Shown here piece by piece: positions 16,467 to 23,465 of a stretch of DNA of 51,848 nt. A model generated the notes under the pieces. It worked only from the letters and a program-made list of their open reading frames with translations, searched no databases and had not been told where the DNA came from. The translations under genes and the position numbers were made by a program. Source of the DNA: Acidobacteriota bacterium. GTDB lineage: Bacteria > Acidobacteriota > Terriglobia > Acidiferrales > UBA7541. Within the stretch, counting starts at the first letter, position 1; each line of letters starts with the position of its first letter. The stretch covers positions 1 to 51,848 of the forward strand of contig PLUM01000054.1 of NCBI GenBank assembly GCA_003165465.1, in the 5' to 3' direction.

Positions 16467-16554
16467 AAACGAATGATACTACGAATTGGCGGGAGCCATG
16501 TATACCGAAGTGTGCGGGCCTGGCGGGCCAGAAAATGCCAGGGAGCGCTTTCCA

Positions 16555-16633
16555 GTAGCACAGGCTTCAGCCTGTGTGGTTTTGATTTACGGCGCGAGAA
16601 AGTCAAAAGAACACAGGCTGAAGCCTGTGCTAC
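16555..16633. repeat. 79-base dispersed inverted repeat, copy B
   Basis: It has the same structure and length as copy A: GTAGCACAGGCTTCAGCCTG at one end and CAGGCTGAAGCCTGTGCTAC at the other. It directly abuts the stop codon of the rhomboid gene, so it would lie in the 3' end of that transcript. Confidence 0.92.
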
Positions 16634-17551
16634 TCAGGCGCTCTGCAGATAATTGACGATCATGAAGCCGAAACTGATGACGATGGCCATCCCCGCGGCC
16701 CATCCGAGAAGATCGGCGAGGCGCCGCTCGCTTACGTCCGAGGGAGTCCGGTCGGGCATCAAACGGCCGAGCGCATAGCCTGCGGCCACACCGCCGAGGT
16801 GAGCGTAGTTGTCCGTGCCGCTAAAAATAAAGCCGAGGACGCCGATATAGATTAGCCAGCGAATCAACGAACTTCGCAGCGCCTGCGCGGCCATGTTCTG
16901 CCGGCCCGTGGTTGCCGCCAGGAGCACGCCGATCAGCCCCAGGAGCGAACCCGACGCGCCCACGCTGAAGTGGCCGCCAACGGAACTGAGCAGGTACCCG
17001 GCCACGCCCGTCGCAACGTACAAGAACAAATATCGCGCCGAGCCGTACAGTTCCTCGACCATCGGGCCGATATCCATCAGCACCCACATGTTGAAACCGA
17101 TGTGCATCAGTCCGCCGTGAAGAAATATCGCCGTAACCAATCGCCAGGGTTGGCTGATGTTACCGGCCAGAGGCAGCGACGCGCCCAAACGATAGCTGAC
17201 CCGGCTGGCAATTCCGCCGAGTCCCATCAAGCCGCCTCCGATGCCCTGTCCGTCGGAGATTTTCATGGTGATCACAAACGAGAGCGCATACATCACGCAG
17301 CAGATCGCCAGCATCGCGTACGTCACGGGCGAAGTTTGCGGCATCCAGCGGCTGAGCGACCGGCTCGCGGCAGCAAAAGAAAACGTCGTGTTCGCGCCGC
17401 ACTGATGGCATTTTGTGGCCGTGGTGCCCACCAGCGACCCGCAGGCCGGGCAAAGTCGGGGGCGCAGGGGTTTCGGTTCAGAGTGAAACATCGCCGCGAG
17501 CTGGCTTCGCCAGCGGTCCAATTTATAACGCCATCGAACGGGAAGTGGCAC
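16634..17551 (-). CDS. Rhomboid intramembrane serine protease with zinc ribbon
   Basis: This 305-residue protein has a basic N-terminus, a zinc ribbon (Cys34, Cys37, Cys48, Cys51) and a rhomboid domain of six or more membrane helices. The catalytic dyad is visible as Ser200 in GASGS and His251 in NYAHLGG, and the oxyanion-region motif HGGLMHIGFN (145-154) is intact. The GTG at 17551 follows GGAG with good spacing and is preferred over the longer frame to 17629. Rhomboids cut single-span membrane proteins in the bilayer; the substrate is unknown. The stop codon touches the 79-base repeat. The ribbon probably sits in the cytoplasm. Confidence 0.92.
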   Translation of the reverse strand: MPLPVRWRYKLDRWRSQLAAMFHSEPKPLRPRLCPACGSLVGTTATKCHQCGANTTFSFAAASRSLSRWMPQTSPVTYAMLAICCVMYALSFVITMKISDGQGIGGGLMGLGGIASRVSYRLGASLPLAGNISQPWRLVTAIFLHGGLMHIGFNMWVLMDIGPMVEELYGSARYLFLYVATGVAGYLLSSVGGHFSVGASGSLLGLIGVLLAATTGRQNMAAQALRSSLIRWLIYIGVLGFIFSGTDNYAHLGGVAAGYALGRLMPDRTPSDVSERRLADLLGWAAGMAIVISFGFMIVNYLQSA

Positions 17552-17692
17552 GTCGTCTCCTTGCCCGAAAAAATATGCATGACTATAATAGCCGGAATTG
17601 CGCGTGGACGCGAAATTCGTATTGCGCACGCCGGAAACATTTGGGAATCATGTCGAAAGTAGGATGCGAGTTGCCAGCGCTCAAAAAATTCG

Positions 17693-18472
17693 GTGCGCGG
17701 AGTGAGTGAACGCCTGTCCCGGCGCCTGGCGCATTCCGGCTGGCTGGTGGCTCCATTTTTCGCGGCGATTCTCCTCGCGGGATGCGCCGGGCGCCGTCCG
17801 ATTGCAAGCGCGCCCCCTTCTCCGCCTACATCCGGACCGGCAACCGCTTCCGCGCCGCCAATCGCGACTCAGCCCCCAACGCGAAGCGCGCCATTCGTGC
17901 CGGGCATGTTTGTCGAGGAGGGGATGGCCTCGTGGTACGGCGTCCCATTTCACGGGCGCCGCGCGGCGGATGGCGAAATTTTTGATATGAATTCGCTCGT
18001 AGCGGCGCATCGCACGCTGCCCTTCGGCAGCATCCTTCGAGTGACGAATCTGAATAACGGCCGGGAAGTGCAAGTGCGCGTGATCGACCGCGGCCCGTTC
18101 GCCCATGACCGCATTCTGGATCTGGCGCGCGCGGCGGCCGTCTCGCTGGACATGATCGGCACGGGTACGGCGCGCGTGCGCATCGAATTGCTCGGGGGAC
18201 CGAATCCCGCGATCGGATATTTCACCGTGCAGGTGGGCGCCTTTACGGATCGAGGAAACGCCGAGCGGCTGCGCGAACGATTGCTCGCGCGCTATCAGCC
18301 GATTTTTATTCAGGATTCCAGCGCTCCCACCGGCCATTTCTACCGCGTGCGCGTCGGACGCGTTCCGACCGTGGAGGCGGCGCAACAGCTCGCCGCGCAA
18401 CTGCGCAACAGCGATGGTTTCCAGACATTCACAATGCGGCTGGACCCGCCGAACGATCCGGGCGCAAAATAA
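17693..18472 (+). CDS. rlpA: RlpA-like septal lipoprotein with SPOR domain
   Basis: The 259-residue precursor has a lipobox (LAGC, Cys31) after a hydrophobic segment, then a Pro/Thr/Ala-rich linker, a double-psi beta-barrel domain (about 75-170) and a C-terminal SPOR domain (about 187-258). The barrel starts with ASWYGVPFHGRRAADGE and has the conserved VIDRGPF. RlpA proteins are lytic transglycosylases that act on denuded glycan strands at the septum, and SPOR domains bind those strands. The lipid anchor places it at the outer membrane or periplasmic face. The GTG at 17693 gives the full n-region; a GTG three codons later is also possible. The HIT gene follows after 62 bases. Confidence 0.9.
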   Translation: MRGVSERLSRRLAHSGWLVAPFFAAILLAGCAGRRPIASAPPSPPTSGPATASAPPIATQPPTRSAPFVPGMFVEEGMASWYGVPFHGRRAADGEIFDMNSLVAAHRTLPFGSILRVTNLNNGREVQVRVIDRGPFAHDRILDLARAAAVSLDMIGTGTARVRIELLGGPNPAIGYFTVQVGAFTDRGNAERLRERLLARYQPIFIQDSSAPTGHFYRVRVGRVPTVEAAQQLAAQLRNSDGFQTFTMRLDPPNDPGAK

Positions 18473-18534
18473 ACGCAAAGAGCCACTCTCGACTCTGAAC
18501 TCATAACCGCCGACTGCACTTAGCGAGGAATCTC

Positions 18535-18876
18535 ATGGACGATTGCCTGTTCTGCAAAATCGGAAAAAAGAAAATACCCTCGAAGCTGGTTTACGAAGAC
18601 GAGGAAATATTTGCCTTCGAGGACATCCAGCCGCAAGCGCCGCACCACATCCTCATCTGCCCGCGCAAGCATTTGATTTCGCTGACGGACGCCAACGACG
18701 AAGACGCGGCCGTGCTCGGCAAACTCCAACTCGTCGCCGCGAAACTTGCCGTGGCCCGCAACCTGACGGACGGCTATCGCACCGTGCTGAATAATGGGCG
18801 CGGCGCGGGGCAGTCCGTGTTTCATTTGCATCTGCATTTGCTGGGCGGGCGCGATTTCCGATGGCCGCCGGGATAA
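18535..18876 (+). CDS. HIT-family nucleotide-binding protein (HinT-like)
   Basis: This 113-residue protein is of typical HinT length, with the N-terminal zinc-type Cys pair (CLFC) and the histidine-triad motif in SVFHLHLHLLGGR near the C-terminus. The conserved PRKHL block lies in the middle. HinT enzymes hydrolyse purine nucleoside phosphoramidates and AMP-lysine adducts in the cytosol. The ATG follows GAGGAAT with suitable spacing. It may be co-transcribed with rlpA. Ahead of the convergent FHA gene there is a run of 9-base purine repeats. Confidence 0.93.
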   Translation: MDDCLFCKIGKKKIPSKLVYEDEEIFAFEDIQPQAPHHILICPRKHLISLTDANDEDAAVLGKLQLVAAKLAVARNLTDGYRTVLNNGRGAGQSVFHLHLHLLGGRDFRWPPG

Positions 18877-18882
18877 AAGGAA

Positions 18883-18927
18883 ATTGAGGAAGCGAAGGAG
18901 GTGAAGGAAGTAAAGGAAGTAAAGGAA
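18883..18927. repeat. Five tandem 9-base purine repeats
   Basis: Five consecutive 9-base units run from 18883: ATTGAGGAA, GCGAAGGAG, GTGAAGGAA, GTAAAGGAA, GTAAAGGAA. They begin seven bases after the HIT stop codon. The units resemble the purine strand of the repeat at 6247-6273, so they may be a family. Confidence 0.75.
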
Positions 18928-18956
18928 AAAGCGCGCCGCCTGCTTGCGGCGGAAAA

Positions 18957-19688
18957 CTATTCGCGAAACGTGAAACTGAGCTGCACGCGGGCCACTTCGA
19001 TCATGTCTCCGTCGGTGAGTTTGGTCAGTCCCCGAATGTTGACTCCGTTAATTTTCGGCACGCGATCCCCAGGTCCCAGGTAGTAACCGTCCTCATGTTT
19101 ATTGATTTGCGCCGCCACTTCCGGCGCGAACCATCCTCGAAGCTGTACGGTGGCCATTTTCGAGCGGCCAATCACGGTCAGCTTTCCGGACATCATGTAC
19201 TCTTTTTGACTGGTCCGCCCGCGCAACACGGTGAGCGTCGGAATACGCAGCCGTTCCGGGGCGGGCTGCGATCGCTCTCCCTCGGCCGCAGCCATCTCCA
19301 GCAGCTTCCGGCGCTGGTGCGTATCGAGAATCATGGTTTCATCGACGCGCGGCGCTGGAACCTTTCGCAGCTCATCCTGCATCAGGGCCACATCGTGCGT
19401 CTGATCCACCACAATCTGGTGCTTGCCGATGACGATGGTATCGCCATCCTTGAGCATGGCGCGTTCCACGCGAATATCGTTTAAGAACGATCCGTTGAGG
19501 CTGTTCAGGTCCTCGACCACCAGGGAGCCAGCTTCCATATACACCCGCGCGTGGTAGTTGGATACCGCCAGATTATCGATGTAAATGTCGTTGTCCGGGG
19601 CGCGCCCAATGGTGATCGGGCGGGTTCCGAGAGGAATCTCTTTCAACTCCGAGTTTTCAAATTTTAGAACAAGTCGCGACATTTTCAT
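18957..19688 (-). CDS. Double FHA-domain protein
   Basis: This 243-residue cytosolic protein has two FHA-type domains. The first (about 22-95) is canonical: ITIGRAPDNDIYIDNLAVSNYHARV and DLNSLNGSFLND carry the conserved GR, S, H and NG residues that read phosphothreonine. The second (about 165-240) has TVIGRSKMATVQLRG but lacks the S-x-x-H motif, so it probably does not bind phosphopeptide. It lies 39 bases downstream of the PP2C phosphatase gene on the same strand, and a Ser/Thr kinase is encoded about 7 kb away. It is therefore likely a phospho-dependent adaptor in that circuit. Two ATGs two codons apart could serve as start; GGGAGAGA precedes both. Confidence 0.9.
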   Translation of the reverse strand: MKMSRLVLKFENSELKEIPLGTRPITIGRAPDNDIYIDNLAVSNYHARVYMEAGSLVVEDLNSLNGSFLNDIRVERAMLKDGDTIVIGKHQIVVDQTHDVALMQDELRKVPAPRVDETMILDTHQRRKLLEMAAAEGERSQPAPERLRIPTLTVLRGRTSQKEYMMSGKLTVIGRSKMATVQLRGWFAPEVAAQINKHEDGYYLGPGDRVPKINGVNIRGLTKLTDGDMIEVARVQLSFTFRE

Positions 19689-19727
19689 TCTCTCCCGGCC
19701 GGGGCCGCCATGGCATCGGCCGGAGTT

Positions 19728-20573
19728 TCATTTCCAGATCTTGAGGCGCCGGAGCACGCCTTCCGGTTTCTGATCGACGCGCAGAACGATCACGCTGACA
19801 TTATCCACGCCGCCATTTTCATTGGCCTGGTCGACCAGGCGATCGGCGGATTCCTGCGCGGACGTGCTGGTCAGCAGCATGCTCGCGATTTCCGGATCGG
19901 TCAACATGCGCGTCAGCCCATCCGAGCAAATCAGAACGCAATCCCCATCCAGCAACATTTGTTCATCCGTATCGACATCGACCGTGTCGCTGGTGCCCAC
20001 CGCGCGCGTCAACACACTTTGCATTTCGCTTGCGTCCGCTTCCTGCGGCGTCAGGATTCCCACGCGCACTTTTTCGGCCACCAGCGAATGATCCGCCGTA
20101 AGCTGATCGAGCGACCCGCCGCGAAGCAAATACGCCCGGCTGTCGCCCACATGCGCGAGCGAAAGTCTCTGCTCCTCCATCCACGCGGCGACAATCGTCG
20201 CTCCCATGCCGCGATGCGAAGGGCTCGAGGAAGCTTTCTCAAAAACCCTTTGATTCGCCAGATGGACCGCGCTGGCCAGACGATTGGTCCGCTCGGAAAC
20301 GTCCGGGCTGGAGTTTCCGAACAAGGGCGTCGCGTTGCTTTTGTGGACCTGATTGCAGTATTCCACAACCGTCTGAACGGAAAGATTGCTCGCCACCTCA
20401 CCATGCGCTTCTCCGCCCATTCCGTCGGAGAGAACATACAATTGTAGCGGTGCGTCGATCAAGTAACAGTCTTCGTTGTTCTTTCGCACGCGCCCAATGT
20501 CTGTGCGCGCACCTACCTGAATGTCCAAAAAGGGCCTCGTGTGGCTGGCGGCGACGTTTATGATTCCGAGCAA
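19728..20573 (-). CDS. PP2C-type Ser/Thr phosphatase
   Basis: This protein of about 281 aa carries the PP2C motifs in order: ARTDIGRVRKNNEDCYL, VLSDGMGGEAHGEVAS (the metal-binding DGMGG), AHVGDSRAYLLRGG, DCVLICSDGLTRML and a final DNVSVIVLRV. The metal-binding aspartates are present, so it should be an active Mn/Mg-dependent phosphatase. No membrane segment is seen. It is the first gene of a two-gene unit with the FHA protein and is the natural opponent of the kinase at 26446. The TTG start at 20573 is the only in-frame option near the conserved N-terminus and has no clear ribosome site, so the start is uncertain by a few codons. Confidence 0.92.
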   Translation of the reverse strand: MLGIINVAASHTRPFLDIQVGARTDIGRVRKNNEDCYLIDAPLQLYVLSDGMGGEAHGEVASNLSVQTVVEYCNQVHKSNATPLFGNSSPDVSERTNRLASAVHLANQRVFEKASSSPSHRGMGATIVAAWMEEQRLSLAHVGDSRAYLLRGGSLDQLTADHSLVAEKVRVGILTPQEADASEMQSVLTRAVGTSDTVDVDTDEQMLLDGDCVLICSDGLTRMLTDPEIASMLLTSTSAQESADRLVDQANENGGVDNVSVIVLRVDQKPEGVLRRLKIWK

Positions 20574-20726
20574 TTACACCGCAAGCTTCTACCATTTTGA
20601 GACTCGTGCATTCCGAGACTCATTTGACCAATGGATTCGAGACTAACAAACTGACTTTCAGACCGCAATAGCCTAAAAGAAAAGCAGTTGCGTCTATGGA
20701 CACAATTCGCTTCCCTGCCAAATGAA

Positions 20727-20798
20727 GTAGCGCGGGCTTCAGCCTGCGGGGTTTGGTGCTTGCCCGAATTAATCCCCGCAGGCTTCAGCCTGCGCCAC
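20727..20798. repeat. Variant dispersed inverted repeat (72 bases), copy C
   Basis: The ends GTAGCGCGGGCTTCAGCCTG and CAGGCTTCAGCCTGCGCCAC follow the design of the 79-base family, but the central bases of the second arm are TTCA instead of TGAA and the middle is different. It lies between the divergent PP2C gene and the secreted protein gene at 20848. Confidence 0.8.
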
Positions 20799-20810
20799 GA
20801 ACAAACCGAT

Positions 20811-20840
20811 TTCACTCTCATGGCCCTGTCGCGATAGAAT
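20811..20840 (+). promoter_or_regulatory. Promoter giving a probably leaderless mRNA
   Basis: TTCACT (20811-20816) and TAGAAT (20835-20840) are 18 bases apart. The ATG of the next gene is only seven bases after the -10 box, so transcription should start at or next to the start codon. No Shine-Dalgarno sequence is present, which fits leaderless translation. Confidence 0.55.
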
Positions 20841-20847
20841 CCTCGGC

Positions 20848-21771
20848 ATGGGGCAGGCTTGTGTTCCTCATCAAAATCGAATGCCGAACCGCTGGTTGGT
20901 TCTCTTTTTGCTGACGGTCTCGTATGCATCGTGCGCCGCCGCTCAACAACCGCGAAAATCGCAATCGTCTCCCACGCCTCGCACGATTATCCTCCCTGCC
21001 CGGACCATTGCCGGAGAGGCGACCACGCTCGCCGTGCTCGATTCCGAGGGGCGCCTGCTGCCCAACATCACGGTGGAATTTTCAGGAGGCCGGAAAGTCA
21101 TCACCGATTCGACCGGGCGTGCGCTGTTCCATGCTCCCAATGAAGCCGGCAGGCTCATTGCAACGATTGCCCGCCAGGGAATCTCCGCGTCCACGAACGT
21201 ATTGGCCGCGGACGATTCCGGCTCTCATGCGGGAGTCCAAGTCTCTTCCTATCCGCATGTTGTGGCGGTCCGTGACCGGTTTACGGTCGAAGGCTGGGGC
21301 TTCGCGGGCGCGGCGGATTCCAACCATGTTTATCTGGCCGATCGTCCATGCCTCATCCTGGCTTCGAGCCCGATTGCGCTCGTGGTATTGCCCGGCCCGA
21401 ACCTTCCCCTCGGCAACATCAAGTTTCACGTCACGGTTGCCGGGATCGAGGCGGGCCAGTTCGCGATCTCGGCCGTGCAACTCGAATTCAGCGGCCCCGA
21501 AGAATCGGCGAATGCGGGAGCAAGCGGAAAACTGATTCTGCGCGCACGCGGCACAACCGAGCCGCTCATCGTGGAAGTCCGCAATGGGTCGCCGAAAGTG
21601 ATCCAGCTTTTGAAAGGCAATGTGCAGCGCGTCAAAACATCGGGCGGCAATCCCAATATCGCGCCGGTGGATGCGCGGTTCCTGGCAGGCGGTGACTATT
21701 CGATTTCCGCAAGACTTATTTCCGCGGACGCCTGTTGCTCGAAAACCGGAACAACACCCGTTCCGCGATAG
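20848..21771 (+). CDS. Secreted protein with Ig-like/carboxypeptidase-regulatory-like domains
   Basis: This is a 307-residue exported protein whose signal peptide core is WLVLFLLTVSYASCAAA. The next region (about 45-105) resembles a carboxypeptidase-regulatory or Big1-type beta sandwich (TTLAVLDSEGRLLPNITVEF, STGRALFHAPNEAG). The following part (about 120-205) resembles an IPT-like domain (FTVEGWGFAGAADSNHVYLADRPC). The C-terminal part is another beta-rich segment. It is probably a periplasmic or surface protein with a structural or binding role. The ATG at 20848 fits the leaderless promoter; an ATG 11 codons later would give a more usual signal peptide, so both are possible. It is separated from rmuC by 72 bases that contain another promoter. 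Confidence 0.7.
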   Translation: MGQACVPHQNRMPNRWLVLFLLTVSYASCAAAQQPRKSQSSPTPRTIILPARTIAGEATTLAVLDSEGRLLPNITVEFSGGRKVITDSTGRALFHAPNEAGRLIATIARQGISASTNVLAADDSGSHAGVQVSSYPHVVAVRDRFTVEGWGFAGAADSNHVYLADRPCLILASSPIALVVLPGPNLPLGNIKFHVTVAGIEAGQFAISAVQLEFSGPEESANAGASGKLILRARGTTEPLIVEVRNGSPKVIQLLKGNVQRVKTSGGNPNIAPVDARFLAGGDYSISARLISADACCSKTGTTPVPR

Positions 21772-21785
21772 CCCGGCTCCCGGCA

Positions 21786-21794
21786 TGATAGAAT
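21786..21794 (+). promoter_or_regulatory. Extended -10 promoter of rmuC
   Basis: TGATAGAAT combines the TGn extension with TAGAAT (21789-21794). It leaves a leader of about 43 bases before the rmuC ATG. Confidence 0.45.
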
Positions 21795-21843
21795 CTCGCC
21801 TCGGTTGCAACATTTCGACATATTCTTCGCATAAGGCGCTTTC

Positions 21844-23223
21844 ATGACGGGAATTGGAATACTGATTGCCATCGTTTGCCTTGCGGCCGGCTTTGCGGTT
21901 GCCTGGGCGTGGGCTCATTCCGTGGCTGGAGTCGCGCGCCTGGAGCTGGAGAAGAAAGCCGCCGGTCTCGATGGCACGGTGGGCGGGTTAAAAATACAGG
22001 TCGACGCGTTGCAGCAGGACTTGCGTGTTTCGCAAAAAAGAATTGAAGAGGAACAGACGCGGCGAGCCTCCGCCGAAAAAGACGCCGAATCGCAGCGGTC
22101 GAATCTTGCCGAACAGCGGCGTTTACTGGACGACGCGCAAGCAAAACTGAAGGACGCTTTTCAGTCTCTGGCCGGCGAAGCCCTGAAGTCCAGCAGCGAC
22201 CAGTTCATCGAATTGGCGAAGTCGAAATTCGATTCTCTCCAGAAGGAAGCCGAAGGCGATCTGGAGCAGCGCAAGATTGCGATTCAATCCATGGTCGATC
22301 CGCTGGAAACGGCGCTGAAAGACCTGCGCTCGGAAGTTTCGCGCGTCGAATCCGCCAGACAGGAAGCCTACGGCAGCCTTCGCAGCGAGGTACAACTCCT
22401 GGCCACGACCAGCAAGGAATTGCGGGAGGAGACCGGAAGCCTGGTCAACTCCCTCAAGCAGCCACAGGTAAAGGGCCGGTGGGGCGAACTGACACTGAGG
22501 CGCGTCGTGGAATTGTCCGGCATGTCTCCTCATTGCGATTTCTACGAGCAGCAATCCGTGGACACCGAAGAAGGCCGCCTGCGCCCGGACCTCATCGTTC
22601 ATCTTCCCGGCGGCACGCAGATCGTCGTGGACGTGAAGGTTCCGCTGCACGCTTTTTTCAAGGCGGTCAGCGCGACGTCGGACCCGGAATACCGCGAAGC
22701 CATGCTGCAACACGCCGCTCTGGTCCGTGAGCACATCAAGGGTTTATCGGGAAAGGAATACTGGAAGCAATTCGAGCCGACGCCCGAATTCGTTGTGCTC
22801 TTCGTTCCCGGAGAATCGTTTTTCAGCGCCGCACTCGAGCAGGATCGCACGCTGATCGAGGACGCCATCGACAAGCGCGTCGTGCTGGCCAGCCCGACGA
22901 CGCTCATCGCGCTGCTGAGAGCCATCGCTTACGGCTGGAAGCAGCAGCTTGTGGCGGAAAACGCGGAGCGCATCAAGGATTTGGGCAAGGAATTGTACGA
23001 CCGCGTCGTAAAGTTCGCCGAGCATCTTTCCGAAATCGCCAAGGGTTTGGAACGCGCCAGCAAAGCCTATAACAATGCCGTGGCATCCTTTGACAGCCGG
23101 CTAATCCCGTCCGCCCGCAAATTCAGGGAGATGGGCGTCGGCAGCGCGGACGTTCCACAAATTGAGCCCATCGAGACGTTTCCCCGCCCGCTGCTTTCCA
23201 CACCCGATCCCGAGGAAGAATAA
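21844..23223 (+). CDS. rmuC: DNA recombination protein RmuC
   Basis: The 459-residue protein opens with a membrane anchor (about 3-24), continues with a long coiled coil (about 30-215) and ends with the RmuC nuclease-like domain (about 215-430). Diagnostic blocks are KGRWGELTLRRVVELSGM, RPDLIVHLPGG, VDVKVPLHAFFKA and VFFSAALEQDRTLIE-like FFSAALEQDRTLIEDAI. The domain is a divergent PD-(D/E)xK fold, with the DVKVPL segment holding the catalytic lysine. RmuC limits rearrangements at inverted repeats in other bacteria, which is notable in a window this rich in them. The ATG start is first in frame with a modest AAGG site. Fragments of the dispersed repeat lie just after the stop. Confidence 0.93.
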   Translation: MTGIGILIAIVCLAAGFAVAWAWAHSVAGVARLELEKKAAGLDGTVGGLKIQVDALQQDLRVSQKRIEEEQTRRASAEKDAESQRSNLAEQRRLLDDAQAKLKDAFQSLAGEALKSSSDQFIELAKSKFDSLQKEAEGDLEQRKIAIQSMVDPLETALKDLRSEVSRVESARQEAYGSLRSEVQLLATTSKELREETGSLVNSLKQPQVKGRWGELTLRRVVELSGMSPHCDFYEQQSVDTEEGRLRPDLIVHLPGGTQIVVDVKVPLHAFFKAVSATSDPEYREAMLQHAALVREHIKGLSGKEYWKQFEPTPEFVVLFVPGESFFSAALEQDRTLIEDAIDKRVVLASPTTLIALLRAIAYGWKQQLVAENAERIKDLGKELYDRVVKFAEHLSEIAKGLERASKAYNNAVASFDSRLIPSARKFREMGVGSADVPQIEPIETFPRPLLSTPDPEEE

Positions 23224-23230
23224 GATTTTT

Positions 23231-23428
23231 GTAGCACAGGCTTCAGCCTGTGTTCTTTTGATTTTAGTTTTTTCCGGGTCCCCATCCTTCGCGTTTTGTG
23301 CGAAGGGTGGGTCGGCCTGCGCACAAACGACGATCGCTCTGCCCCGTCAGCGCAGTCTTCAGAGCCTGTGTAGTTTTTGATTTGTGGCGAGCGAAAGTCA
23401 AAGGAACACAGGCTGGAGCCCGTGCCAC
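23231..23428. repeat. Split and degenerate copies of the dispersed repeat, copy D
   Basis: A clean half-element (GTAGCACAGGCTTCAGCCTG... to TTTTGATTTT) occupies 23231-23265. After about 85 unrelated bases a degraded full element runs from GCGCAGTCTTCAGAGCCTG (about 23351) to GAGCCCGTGCCAC (23428). The second copy has several substitutions in both arms. The stretch lies between rmuC and the convergent gene at 23466. Confidence 0.7.
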
Positions 23429-23465
23429 CGGGCGAGCCCGCGAAAAATGCGGGTTAATTGACGAG

